From positions 62,001 through 126,000 of the forward strand of contig NZ_BMJJ01000012.1 in NCBI RefSeq assembly GCF_014643375.1: a stretch of 64,000 bases of DNA, given 5' to 3'. The notes under the pieces are model-generated. The model saw nothing but the letters and a program-made list of their open reading frames with translations. It had not been told where the DNA came from and made no database searches. How positions within the stretch are numbered: the first letter of the stretch is position 1; each line of letters starts with the position of its first letter. The translations under genes were made by a program, and so were the position numbers. Of this stretch, positions 36,837-48,321 are shown in pieces. Origin of the DNA: Aureimonas glaciei. Its GTDB lineage: Bacteria; Pseudomonadota; Alphaproteobacteria; Rhizobiales; Rhizobiaceae.

Positions 36837-37871
36837 ATGACCGATCCCGTTGTTACGCAGGATTCAGGCGATCTGAACCGACGCGGCGCCATGAAGCTGG
36901 CCGTCGGGACGGCCGCCGCCGGCCTTCTGTTTCCGACCCTTGCCCAGGCCCAGAGCACGACGGCGCCTGCGGCGGCCGAGGTTCCCGCTCCCACGCCCTC
37001 GCCGCTGCCGCAGACGCCCGGCTGGCGCAGCGTGATGATCGGCGAGGCGCGCGTGACCATGGTGCTCGACGGCATCCGGCCCGGCGACGGCCCGCACCCG
37101 ACCTTCGGCGAGAACCAGAGCGCCGAGACCGTCGCCGAACTGATGCGCGACAATCTCCTGCCGGAGACGCGCTTCGCCAACGGCTTCATCCCCGTCATCG
37201 TCGAGATCGCGGAGCAGCGGGTCCTGTTCGATACGGGCTTTGGTCCCGGCGGCCGCGAGAACGGCATGGGGCAATTGGCCGAACGCATGGCCGACGCCGG
37301 CTACGCGCCCGAGGACATCGACATCGTGGTGTTGACCCACATGCACGGCGATCACATCGGCGGGCTGATGGGCGAGGACGGCCCGGCCTTTGCCAATGCC
37401 CGCTATGTCGCCGGACAGGTGGAGTACGACTTCTGGACCTCGGACGAGGCCAAGAGTGGCGCCCGCGCCGGCAATGCCGAGCTCGTCGCCAAGAATGTCG
37501 TGCCGCTGAAGTACAAGATCACCTTCGTCGGCGAGGGCGCGGAGGTCGTGCCGGGCATCGTCGCCCATGAGGCCTTCGGTCATTCGCCGGGCCATCTCGT
37601 CTTCACCGTCACCTCGGGCGACCAGACGCTCTGGCTGACCGCCGACACCGCCAACCATTTCGTCGCCTCGCTGCAGAAGCCCGACTGGGAAGTGCGCTTC
37701 GACATGGACAAGGCGGCGGCGATCGCCACGCGCCGGAAGATCTTCGACAAGATCGCCGCCGACCGGGTGCCGTTCATCGGCTATCACATGCCGTTCCCCG
37801 GCATCGGCTACGTCCAGACGATCGAGGGCGGCTACCGCTTCGTGCCGCTGACCTATCAGCTGGACGTCTGA
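36837..37871 (+). CDS. Exported MBL-fold metallo-hydrolase
   Basis: A 344-residue metallo-beta-lactamase-fold enzyme. The N-terminus LNRRGAMKLAVGTAAAGLLFPTLAQA has a twin-arginine pair, so it is probably a Tat substrate. The zinc motif THMHGDHIGG is complete, and later ligands lie in AFGHSPGHLVF and LTADTANHFV. The frame opens earlier but AGGAG precedes the ATG at 36837. It may hydrolyse lactones or similar compounds; nothing in its context fixes this. Confidence 0.9.
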   Translation: MTDPVVTQDSGDLNRRGAMKLAVGTAAAGLLFPTLAQAQSTTAPAAAEVPAPTPSPLPQTPGWRSVMIGEARVTMVLDGIRPGDGPHPTFGENQSAETVAELMRDNLLPETRFANGFIPVIVEIAEQRVLFDTGFGPGGRENGMGQLAERMADAGYAPEDIDIVVLTHMHGDHIGGLMGEDGPAFANARYVAGQVEYDFWTSDEAKSGARAGNAELVAKNVVPLKYKITFVGEGAEVVPGIVAHEAFGHSPGHLVFTVTSGDQTLWLTADTANHFVASLQKPDWEVRFDMDKAAAIATRRKIFDKIAADRVPFIGYHMPFPGIGYVQTIEGGYRFVPLTYQLDV

Positions 37872-37875
37872 GCGC

Positions 37876-38118
37876 TCAGCGCGAACAGCCGATCTCGGCC
37901 ATGATGGCGACGACATCGGCGCGCGAACGGCAGACGTTCTCGCAGGGGATGCCATCCCCGTCGCCGTCGGCGCGAGGATGGCTCCCCGCGCACCAGGCGA
38001 CCACCGCCTCGCGGCAGTTCGAATAATTCTTGCAGCTGGCCGCGGCAACGCTCTGCGTCGAAACCGCCAGAGCCAGGATGGCGGCCAGCGGGCGGAAGAG
38101 GACGAGCGGGCGTGCCAT
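37876..38118 (-). CDS. Excalibur calcium-binding domain protein
   Basis: An 80-residue exported protein. Signal peptide MARPLVLFRPLAAILALAVSTQSVAAA, then the Excalibur domain: CKNYSNCREAVVAWC...DGDGDGIPCENVC, whose aspartates form an EF-hand-like calcium loop stabilised by cysteines. It is convergent with the MBL hydrolase gene. Excalibur domains occur in extracellular proteins; a function for this short form is not known. Confidence 0.85.
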   Translation of the reverse strand: MARPLVLFRPLAAILALAVSTQSVAAASCKNYSNCREAVVAWCAGSHPRADGDGDGIPCENVCRSRADVVAIMAEIGCSR

Positions 38119-38228
38119 TGCATGCTTCTTTCGTGATAAACTTTAGGTTGTGTAGGCCGCGACGGCCGGGGGCACAAGCGACGGCGGTCGGCGGGGCCGA
38201 GGCATCCGCCACTGAAGCCTGTTCATAA

Positions 38229-39836
<1,608 letters not shown>

Positions 39837-39948
39837 GGCAGGCTGGCTTTGCGCCGCCGCCACGCCATCTACAGTCCTTGTTTCGCATGATCCTTTCCGA
39901 AGGGCGGCCATCCGCCTTTCGGGATCTTGCTTCAGGGAGCGCTGACGG

Positions 39949-40392
39949 ATGAACGGCAATATCGCCATCTTCTGGCCGATGATCGTGCAGGGTTTTCTGA
40001 CCCTCTTGGTCTACGTCTTCGTCGTGACGCGCCGGGGCGCGGCGGTCAAAGCCGGCGAGGCCCGGCGGGACGCCTTCCGGATCCCGGCGGGCGAGCCGGC
40101 GACGAGCGCGGCGGCGGTTCGCAACCTGGCGAACCAGTTCGAACTGCCGGTGCTGTTCTACGTGGTCTGCCTGGCGCTCTACATCACCAATGGCGCCTCC
40201 TGGCTCGCCGTCGTCGTCGCCTGGATCTTTGCGGTCTCACGGCTCGTCCACGCGGCGATCCACCTCGGACCGAACACGATCGCGCTGCGCATGCCGGCCT
40301 TCGCGGTCGGTGTCGCCGCCGTCGCAGTGCTGTGGATCATCCTTGCTGTCCATGTCGCCAATATCGGTGCGGTCCTCTCCCCCGGCGCATGA
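39949..40392 (+). CDS. MAPEG family membrane protein
   Basis: A 147-residue protein with four hydrophobic segments in the MAPEG fold (WPMIVQGFLTLLVYVFVVTRRG, LANQFELPVLFYVVCLALYI, WIFAVSRLVHAAIHLGPN, AVGVAAVAVLWIIL). The FELPVLFYV and SRLVHAAIHL blocks are characteristic. MAPEG proteins include glutathione-dependent enzymes in eukaryotes; the bacterial relatives are mostly uncharacterised. GGAG sits near the ATG. Confidence 0.88.
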   Translation: MNGNIAIFWPMIVQGFLTLLVYVFVVTRRGAAVKAGEARRDAFRIPAGEPATSAAAVRNLANQFELPVLFYVVCLALYITNGASWLAVVVAWIFAVSRLVHAAIHLGPNTIALRMPAFAVGVAAVAVLWIILAVHVANIGAVLSPGA

Positions 40393-40437
40393 GGGTTGCC
40401 GACGACGCCCGTCGGCGGCGTCGTCCTCTCCCTGGGC

Positions 40438-41352
40438 TCAGTCCGCCCGCGGCGCTGCCGCGGCCATGCAGTCGCGGATGATCAACGCGAGCGCCTCAAA
40501 ATCGCGCCGGCGCGCCGTCGTCGGGCGGAAGGCGAGAGCGAGCGTGCGCGCCGGTGCCGGTTCTTCGAAGGGCAGGATGCGGATGCCGCCGCCGCGGCTT
40601 TCCGCCTCCACCGCCATGTCGGGAATGAGCGTGGCGCCGAGCCCGCCCGCCACCATGCGCAGGATGGTCGTCAGGCTCGTCGCGCCGAGGCTGGCGAGCT
40701 GGCTCGCCTCGACCAGCTCACAGATCTTCAGCGCCTGATCGCGCAGGCAGTGGCCTTCTTCCAAAAGGATCAGACGCTCGGTCGCCAGCGTCCCGATCGA
40801 GACGGTGCCCTCGAAGCGCTCGCTGCCGACGGCGGGGACGGCCAGGTGAAAGCGATCCTCGAACAGGTCGATCGACTCCAGCCCGGGCTCCTCCAGCGGC
40901 AGAGCGAGGACCACGCCGTCGAGATCGCCCTGCAGGACGTCGCGCACCAGCGAGGCGGTGACGCTTTCGCGGATCTCGCAATCGAGCCGCGGATGATCGC
41001 GCGCCAGCCGCGGCAGCAGCGGCGGCAGCAGATAGGGGGCGACGGTGGCGATCAGCCCCAGCCGCAGCCGCCCGCCGAGCACCTCGCCATGCGCCGTGCC
41101 GAGCCCCTCGATGTCGCGAAAATCGGTCAGCAGCCGGCGCACCCGGCCGCGCAGCATCTCGCCGTCGGCGGTGAGCGTCACCCCGGACGGCCGGCGCTCG
41201 AACAGCGGGCCGCCGAACCCTTCCTCCATCGCCGCGATCTGCGCCGACAGCGCCGGCTGGCTGATGTTCAACTGGCGCGCGGCCCGCCCGAAATGCAGCG
41301 TGTCGGCCAGGGCCTCGAAATAGCGGAGCTGTCGGATGGTGAGCATCGCCAT
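40438..41352 (-). CDS. oxyR: OxyR-type LysR regulator
   Basis: A 304-residue LysR-type activator. The wHTH is LTIRQLRYFEALADTLHFGRAARQLNISQPALSAQI; the effector domain contains LLEEGHCLRDQALKICE, where the cysteine matches the peroxide-reactive one of OxyR, and a second cysteine follows 9 residues later. It is divergent from the catalase gene, the classic arrangement. The start is uncertain: ATGs at 41352 and 41346 are both possible, and a longer frame reaches 41376. Confidence 0.9.
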   Translation of the reverse strand: MAMLTIRQLRYFEALADTLHFGRAARQLNISQPALSAQIAAMEEGFGGPLFERRPSGVTLTADGEMLRGRVRRLLTDFRDIEGLGTAHGEVLGGRLRLGLIATVAPYLLPPLLPRLARDHPRLDCEIRESVTASLVRDVLQGDLDGVVLALPLEEPGLESIDLFEDRFHLAVPAVGSERFEGTVSIGTLATERLILLEEGHCLRDQALKICELVEASQLASLGATSLTTILRMVAGGLGATLIPDMAVEAESRGGGIRILPFEEPAPARTLALAFRPTTARRRDFEALALIIRDCMAAAAPRAD

Positions 41353-41447
41353 CACATAAACTGATCGGATGACCAAGCAAATACGATTTGCGATTATCCC
41401 TCGATTGGCCCATTTAGCTTGGAAACATTCCAGAGCGAGGTGACCCC
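41353..41447. promoter_or_regulatory. oxyR-katA divergent promoter region
   Basis: A 95-bp AT-richer gap. It contains repeated CGATT/GATCG steps (CTGATCGGAT, TGCGATTATCCCTCGATT) compatible with an OxyR tetramer site, but no single ATAG-N7-CTAT consensus is obvious. GAGG precedes the katA ATG. Confidence 0.45.
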
Positions 41448-42947
41448 ATGAGCGACAAGATTCTGACGACGACAGCCGGAGCGCCGGTTCCCGACAACCA
41501 GAACTCCTGGACCGCCGGCGAGCGTGGCCCGCTTCTCATTCAGGACTACCAGCTGATCGAAAAGCTGGCCCACCAGAACCGCGAGCGCATTCCCGAGCGG
41601 GTCGTCCATGCCAAGGGCTGGGGTGCGCACGGCACGCTGAAGATCACCGGCGACATCTCGAAATACACCAAGGCCAAAGTCTTCCAGCCCGGCACCGAGA
41701 CCCCGATGCTCGCCCGCTTCTCGACCGTCGCCGGCGAGATGGGTGCGGCCGACGCCGAGCGCGACGTGCGCGGCTTCGCGCTGAAGTTCTACACCGAGGA
41801 AGGCAACTGGGATCTCGTCGGCAACAACACGCCGGTGTTCTTCGTCCGCGACGCCTACAAGTTTCCCGACTTCATCCACACCCAGAAGCGCCACCCGAAG
41901 ACCAACATGCGCTCGCCGACCGCGATGTGGGACTTCTGGTCGCTCTCCCCCGAGAGCCTGCACCAGGTGACGATTCTGATGTCGGATCGCGGCCTGCCGC
42001 AGACACCGATGAACATGAACGGCTACGGCAGCCACACCTTCTCGTTCTGGAACGATGCCGGCGAGCGCTACTGGGTGAAGTTCCACTTCAAGACCATGCA
42101 GGGCCACAAGCACTACACCAACGAGGAAGCCGACCAGATCATCGGCAAGACGCGCGAGAGCTATCAGGAAGCGCTGTTCGGTGGCATCGAGAAGGGCGAA
42201 TTCCCGCGCTGGAAGGTGCAGGTCCAGATCATGCCCGAGATGGACGCGGAAAAGACCAGCTACAACCCGTTCGATCTCACCAAGGTCTGGCCGCATTCGG
42301 ACTATCCGCCGATCGACGTCGGCGTGATGGAGCTGAACCGCAACGCCGACAACTATTTTGCCGAGATCGAGAACGCCGCCTTCTCGCCGTCGAACATCGT
42401 GCCCGGTATCGGCTTCTCCCCGGACAAGATGCTGCAGGCGCGCATTTTCTCCTATGCTGACGCCCACCGTCACCGCCTCGGCACGCATTACGAGTCGATC
42501 CCGGTCAACCGGCCGAAGAACGAGGTGCACCACTATCACCGCGATGGCCAGATGAACGTCTATGGCGGCATCAAGACCGGCAATCCCGATGCCTATTACG
42601 AGCCGAATTCGATGAACGGCCCGGTCGAGCAGCCCTCCGCCAAGGAGCCGCCGCTGCGCATCCACGGCGATGCGGACCGCTACAGCCACCGCATCGGCAA
42701 TGACGACTACAGCCAGGTGACGGCGCTGTTCAACCTGTTCGACGACGGCCAGAAGGCGCGGCTGTTCGCCAACATCGCGGCCGCCATGTCCGGCATTCCG
42801 CAGGAGATCGCCGAACGCCAGCTGGCGCATTTCGACAAGGTCGACCCGGCCTATGGTGCCGGCGTGCGCATGGCCCGCCAGACCATGGACGGCCGCGAGC
42901 CGGCAATCTCGGTGACGCCGCAGACGCCGCAGCAGGCGGCCGAGTAA
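41448..42947 (+). CDS. katA: Catalase (small-subunit clade 3 type)
   Basis: A 499-residue haem catalase that dismutates hydrogen peroxide. The active-site signature [17 protein letters not shown] has the distal histidine at residue 54; [21 protein letters not shown] includes the conserved Asn; the proximal haem ligand signature is [12 protein letters not shown]. The length fits the small-subunit clade. It is cytoplasmic, without a signal. It is probably under the divergent OxyR. A strong hairpin ends the gene. Confidence 0.96.
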   Translation: MSDKILTTTAGAPVPDNQNSWTAGERGPLLIQDYQLIEKLAHQNRERIPERVVHAKGWGAHGTLKITGDISKYTKAKVFQPGTETPMLARFSTVAGEMGAADAERDVRGFALKFYTEEGNWDLVGNNTPVFFVRDAYKFPDFIHTQKRHPKTNMRSPTAMWDFWSLSPESLHQVTILMSDRGLPQTPMNMNGYGSHTFSFWNDAGERYWVKFHFKTMQGHKHYTNEEADQIIGKTRESYQEALFGGIEKGEFPRWKVQVQIMPEMDAEKTSYNPFDLTKVWPHSDYPPIDVGVMELNRNADNYFAEIENAAFSPSNIVPGIGFSPDKMLQARIFSYADAHRHRLGTHYESIPVNRPKNEVHHYHRDGQMNVYGGIKTGNPDAYYEPNSMNGPVEQPSAKEPPLRIHGDADRYSHRIGNDDYSQVTALFNLFDDGQKARLFANIAAAMSGIPQEIAERQLAHFDKVDPAYGAGVRMARQTMDGREPAISVTPQTPQQAAE

Positions 42948-42974
42948 CCGCGGCAGGCGATAGCGACAGAGTAA

Positions 42975-43004
42975 ACGAAGGCCGGGAGCGATCCCGGCCT
43001 TCGT
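42975..43004 (+). terminator. Perfect 13-bp hairpin after katA
   Basis: ACGAAGGCCGGGA, loop GCGA, then its exact complement. It begins 28 bp after the katA stop. The following bases (CGTTGGGGG) are not a T run, so termination strength is uncertain, though the stem itself is strong. Confidence 0.65.
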
Positions 43005-43074
43005 CGTTGGGGGAGCGATTGTCGGCCTGGGTGTCTGGACGTATGATCGAGGCGCCGACGACGGAGACCGCCCG

Positions 43075-43347
43075 ATGGGATCGAACTGGACGCTGAAGGA
43101 CGCAGAGACCGAATTCGTGGCGATCGCCGAGGCCGCCAAGGCCGGCGATCCGCAGCGCGTGACCATGCCGGGCGACGGCGCGGTGGTCGTCGTCTCCGCT
43201 GCCGACTACGATCGCCTGTCGAAACGACCGAAGACGCTCGTCGAACACATTCTGGAGTTTCCGAAACTGCCGGATGACTGCCAGGACCTGTTCGACAAGA
43301 CCGAACCGCTATTAATGGATATTCGCGAGATCGATTTCGACGAGTAA
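43075..43347 (+). CDS. Phd/YefM-type antitoxin
   Basis: A 90-residue antitoxin. The Phd/YefM fold is visible at the N-terminus (WTLKDAETEFVAIAEAAKAGDPQRVTMPGDGAVVVVSAADYDRL); the C-terminal half is acidic and should wrap the toxin. It precedes a PIN-domain toxin gene by 3 bp. It is expected to bind the pair's promoter and repress it. Confidence 0.88.
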   Translation: MGSNWTLKDAETEFVAIAEAAKAGDPQRVTMPGDGAVVVVSAADYDRLSKRPKTLVEHILEFPKLPDDCQDLFDKTEPLLMDIREIDFDE

Positions 43348-43350
43348 ACG

Positions 43351-43758
43351 ATGCTGCTGCTCGATACGATGGTCGTCTCCGAGACGGCAAAGCTGCGGCC
43401 GGATCCGAGGGTCCGCGCTTGGCTGGATGTGACCGATCCGGCTTTGTTTCACGTGAGTGTCATCACGCTCGGCGAGATCGCGGCCGGGATCGAAAAGAAG
43501 CGTCTGTCCGATCCACTTTTCTCCGCACGCCTCGATCGCTGGGCAGACAATCTGCGGGAGGATTTCCGTGACAGGACCTTTTTTATCACGACCGAGATCG
43601 CTTTGCGTTGGGGGCGGCTCTTTGTGCTACTGAAGCGTCGTGACATGGATCTCCTCATCGCCGCGACCGCGCTGGAGCACGACCTCACCGTCGTCACGCG
43701 CAACACCCGTCACTTCGAGCCGACCGGTGCGAAGCTTCTGAACCCTTACGAAACGTGA
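43351..43758 (+). CDS. PIN-domain VapC/FitB-like toxin
   Basis: A 135-residue ribonuclease toxin. The acidic metal-binding residues are placed as in PIN domains: LLLDTMVVSE at the start, ITLGEIAAGIEKKR in the middle, and DMDLLIAATALEHDLTVVTRNTRHFE near the end. Toxin activity would cut RNA when the antitoxin is lost. It sits in the katA-rsmB gap, in a position often held by mobile small operons. Confidence 0.9.
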   Translation: MLLLDTMVVSETAKLRPDPRVRAWLDVTDPALFHVSVITLGEIAAGIEKKRLSDPLFSARLDRWADNLREDFRDRTFFITTEIALRWGRLFVLLKRRDMDLLIAATALEHDLTVVTRNTRHFEPTGAKLLNPYET

Positions 43759-43810
43759 TTCCTTTGACCTTTGATCTGACGACGCCGACCTTCGCCGCGA
43801 GTGTGCTCGC

Positions 43811-45106
43811 ATGAGGCTCGGTGGACGCATCGCTGCAGCGATTGAAATTCTGACCGACACCGCCACGCGCCGCCGTCCCGTGGCCGACGCCTTGAAGGAC
43901 TGGGGCCTCGCGCACCGCTTCGCCGGCTCCGGCGACCGCGCCGCCATCGGCAACATCGTCTACGACGTCCTGCGCCGCCGCCGCTCCTATGGCTGGCGCA
44001 TGGGCAATGACAGCCCGCGCGCGCTCGTCTTCGCCGCGCTGATGGACAGCGAAAACCTCGATGCCGAGGCGATGCTGGCCGCGCTCGAGGGTGATCGCTT
44101 CGCCCCCGAAATGCCGTCGGCTGCCGACCTGCAGCGCTTTGCCGCCAGCGACATCACGCAGGCCCCCGCCGCCGTACGCGCCGACCTGCCGGACTGGCTG
44201 GCGAAGGCCTTCGAGACCTCGCTGGGCGAGGACTGGATCGCCGAGGCCGAAGCCATGTCCGCTCGCCCGCCGCTCGACATGCGCGTCAATTCGCAGCTGT
44301 CCACCCGCGATCAGGTGATCGAGGCCCTGTCGCCGTTCAACGCGGTTCCGGCGGCGCTGGCGCCGCAGGGCCTGCGCATCGCGCCGATCGTCGGCGGTGG
44401 TCGTCACCCCAATGTCCAGGCCGAGGGCGCCTTCCAGAAGGGCTGGTTCGAGATCCAGGACGAGGGCTCGCAGATCGCCGCCGCCCTCGTCGGCGCCAGG
44501 CCCGGCGAACAGGTGCTCGATTTCTGCGCCGGTGCCGGTGGCAAGTCGCTGGCACTCGCCGCCGGCATGGAAGGGCAGGGCATGGTGCATGCCTACGACG
44601 CCGACAAGCAGCGCCTGGCGCCGATCTACGAGCGGGTGAAGCGCGCGGAAGCATCAAACATCACCGTGCACGGTCCGCGCGAAGATCTCTTCGAGCTCGA
44701 CGCCGCGATGGACCGCGTCGTCGTCGACGCGCCCTGCACCGGCACAGGCACCTGGCGCCGCCGCCCCGACGCCAAATGGCGGCTGTCGGCCTCGGCGGTC
44801 GACAAGCGTGCCGCCGAGCAGGACACGGCGCTCGACGCGGCGGCCCGCTTCGTCAAGCCGGGCGGCACGCTCGCCTACATCACCTGTTCGCTGCTGCGGG
44901 CTGAGAACGCCGACCGCATCGAGGCTTTTCTCCAGCGCCACCGCGACTTCTCCGCCGGCGACAGCCCGGCCGCCTGGGCCGAAGCCATGCCGGACGCGCC
45001 AAAATCCTACCGGGCCGAGACCGTCGGCTGGGGAACGGCGCTGACGCTGACGCCGCGTCTCACCGGCACCGACGGCTTCTTCTTCGCCAAGCTCGTCCGC
45101 CAGTGA
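43811..45106 (+). CDS. RsmB-like rRNA (cytosine-5-)-methyltransferase
   Basis: A 431-residue Nol1/Nop2/RsmB-family methyltransferase. An N-terminal NusB-like helical region is followed by the SAM domain: QVLDFCAGAGGKSLALAAGM (motif I), VVDAPCTGTGTWRRRPD with the motif IV cysteine and ITCSLLRAENADRIEAFL with the motif VI catalytic cysteine. It probably methylates C967 of 16S rRNA or a near site. The stop overlaps the TspO start (GTGA). Confidence 0.9.
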   Translation: MRLGGRIAAAIEILTDTATRRRPVADALKDWGLAHRFAGSGDRAAIGNIVYDVLRRRRSYGWRMGNDSPRALVFAALMDSENLDAEAMLAALEGDRFAPEMPSAADLQRFAASDITQAPAAVRADLPDWLAKAFETSLGEDWIAEAEAMSARPPLDMRVNSQLSTRDQVIEALSPFNAVPAALAPQGLRIAPIVGGGRHPNVQAEGAFQKGWFEIQDEGSQIAAALVGARPGEQVLDFCAGAGGKSLALAAGMEGQGMVHAYDADKQRLAPIYERVKRAEASNITVHGPREDLFELDAAMDRVVVDAPCTGTGTWRRRPDAKWRLSASAVDKRAAEQDTALDAAARFVKPGGTLAYITCSLLRAENADRIEAFLQRHRDFSAGDSPAAWAEAMPDAPKSYRAETVGWGTALTLTPRLTGTDGFFFAKLVRQ

Positions 45107-45552
45107 AAAACTTCGCGGTCCTTGCCCTGTTCCTCGCCGTTTCGCTCGGCGGGGGCTTCTTCATGGGCATCTCGAACCCGCCCGGCGCCTGGTATGCCGG
45201 GTTGAACCAGCCCTGGTTCCAGCCGCCGAACTGGCTGTTCGCGCCGGCCTGGACGATCCTCTACGTCTGCATCGGGTTCGCTGGTTGGCGCGTCTGGCGC
45301 GCCGGCCTGAAGACGCCCCTGCGCATCTGGGCGGTGCAGATGGCCTTCAACCTCTGCTGGTCGCCCCTGTTCTTCGGCTGGCACCTGGCCTTCGCGGCGC
45401 TGCTCGTCCTCATCGGCATGCTCTTAGCGATCCTCGCCTTCATCGCCGTCACCTGGCGCACCGAACGCCCGGCGGCGCTGCTGTTCCTGCCCTATGCCGC
45501 CTGGGTCGGCTTCGCCGGGCTTCTCAACGGCGCGATATGGTGGTTGAACTGA
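45103..45552 (+). CDS. tspO: TspO/MBR family protein
   Basis: A 149-residue tryptophan-rich membrane protein with five helices. The family pattern is NPPGAWYAGLNQPWFQPPNWLFAPAWTILYVCIGFAGWRVW and MAFNLCWSPLFFGWH. TspO proteins bind tetrapyrroles and act in oxygen or light responses in alphaproteobacteria. The GTG start overlaps the upstream methyltransferase gene by 4 bp. Confidence 0.92.
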   Translation: MKNFAVLALFLAVSLGGGFFMGISNPPGAWYAGLNQPWFQPPNWLFAPAWTILYVCIGFAGWRVWRAGLKTPLRIWAVQMAFNLCWSPLFFGWHLAFAALLVLIGMLLAILAFIAVTWRTERPAALLFLPYAAWVGFAGLLNGAIWWLN

Positions 45553-45625
45553 GGCATTCCGCCGGCTTCCGGCCGGCGCGAGGGGCTACCGTGCCGGCCC
45601 TGACCGTTTTGCCAAAGAGACAACG

Positions 45626-46282
45626 ATGACCGATTTCGATCCGGCCCGGGCCGACCTGTCGACCAACCTCATCGCCGGCCGGCGCGTGCTCTTCGTCATC
45701 GCCGCGCTGCCGGAATACGGGCCGCATCTGCGCCGCCGCATCCGGCCGCTGATGACCGGCGTCGGGCCAATCGAGGCGGGCGTCGCCACCGGCATCGCGC
45801 TGCAGGCGCTGAGCCATGCCGGCCATCCGCCCGATCTCGTCGTCTCGCTCGGCTCGGCCGGCTCGCGCACGCTGGAGCAGGGCAGCGTCTACCAGGCCGC
45901 CTCGGTCTCCTGGCGCGACATCGACGCCTCGCCCCTCGGCTTTACCAAGGGTGTCACGCCCTATCTCGACCACCCCGTCCACACGCCGCTGCCGACGCCG
46001 ATCCCGAGCCTCCCCGCCGTGCGCCTGTCGAGCGGCGCCGACATCGTCTCCGGCGCGGCCTACGACCTTATCGACGCCGACATGGTCGACATGGAGACCT
46101 TCGCCATCCTGCGCGCCTGCCAGCGTTTCGACCTGCCTTTGATCGGTCTGCGCGGCATTTCCGACGGCGCGGCGGACCTCCACCACTACGACGACTGGAC
46201 GAGCCTCCTGCATGTCGTGGACGAGAATCTCGCCGACGCCGTCGACCGGCTGGCCGTCGCCATGGAGGCCGGCCTGATCTGA
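45626..46282 (+). CDS. 5'-methylthioadenosine/S-adenosylhomocysteine nucleosidase-like protein
   Basis: A 218-residue PNP/UDP-phosphorylase-superfamily protein. GVGPIEAGVATGIALQAL, DLVVSLGSAGS and VDMETFAILRACQRFDLPLIGLRGISDGA reproduce the MTA/SAH nucleosidase motifs, with the VDME acidic pair and the catalytic aspartate in SDGA. It would cleave MTA or SAH to adenine. The first 20 residues are an unusual extension. RBS AAAGAGAC precedes the ATG. Confidence 0.85.
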   Translation: MTDFDPARADLSTNLIAGRRVLFVIAALPEYGPHLRRRIRPLMTGVGPIEAGVATGIALQALSHAGHPPDLVVSLGSAGSRTLEQGSVYQAASVSWRDIDASPLGFTKGVTPYLDHPVHTPLPTPIPSLPAVRLSSGADIVSGAAYDLIDADMVDMETFAILRACQRFDLPLIGLRGISDGAADLHHYDDWTSLLHVVDENLADAVDRLAVAMEAGLI

Positions 46283-46445
46283 CGGAAGCAACCGAGGCGA
46301 CGGCCCGATCTGTCGCAGCGTCATCGCTCGCCGCAGGCCATTCCGGCGCTGCCGGAGGGGCCACTGGACGCCTTTCCCACGATTACGCAAACGCCCGCGC
46401 GTCCGGCATCTTGCCATCCAAGCGCAGCTTGCTTAAAGCCTCGCA

Positions 46446-48002
<1,557 letters not shown>

Positions 48003-48117
48003 TTTTTACCCCTCCGGCAGTATCCGCTTGTACGCTCCGATACGCTATAACGCATTGAAATATCATAATAATGTTTCCATCATCTATCACCGTCTATCGA
48101 GGGGCAGTGCTCCGATT

Positions 48118-48277
48118 TGACGGTATAGCAGACGGTATGGGTCAACTTGTTCGATCGGGAATTTCTCTATACCGTCACGGCTGAGAGAGCTGATGACGGT
48201 ATTATTTTTGGTATTAACAGGCTGATTCACAACGAGAATTATGCTTCCAGCATCGCCTGCTTTTGCCTGACGGTATA
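48118..48277. repeat. TGACGGTAT repeat array (integrase arm sites or operators)
   Basis: Copies: TGACGGTATA at 48118-48127, GACGGTAT at 48131-48138, the inverse TATACCGTCA at 48168-48177, TGACGGTATT at 48194-48203 and TGACGGTATA at 48268-48277. Copies three and four face each other across 16 bp. Such clustered short repeats beside an integrase gene fit arm-type binding sites for its N-terminal domain. Confidence 0.65.
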
Positions 48278-48279
48278 AT
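48274..48279 (+). promoter_or_regulatory. Consensus -10 box before integrase, overlapped by a repeat copy
   Basis: TATAAT at 48274-48279 is a perfect -10 hexamer, 43 bp before the integrase ATG. No good -35 hexamer is seen at 16-18 bp. The fifth TGACGGTATA copy covers part of it, so binding there could repress the integrase. Confidence 0.5.
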
Positions 48280-48321
48280 CGGCGCCTCTCCCCGGTTTTC
48301 AAGACGGTTTTGGAGGCACTC

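Larger units (their letters stand above)
48003..48321. other. Repeat-rich gene-free stretch between guaA and integrase
   Basis: About 320 bases, noticeably AT-richer than its surroundings. It contains several copies of a short motif TGACGGTAT on both strands and TACGCT steps spaced by 10 bp. The small frame on the minus strand (48087-48374) is built largely from these repeats and is not called. Confidence 0.6.
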
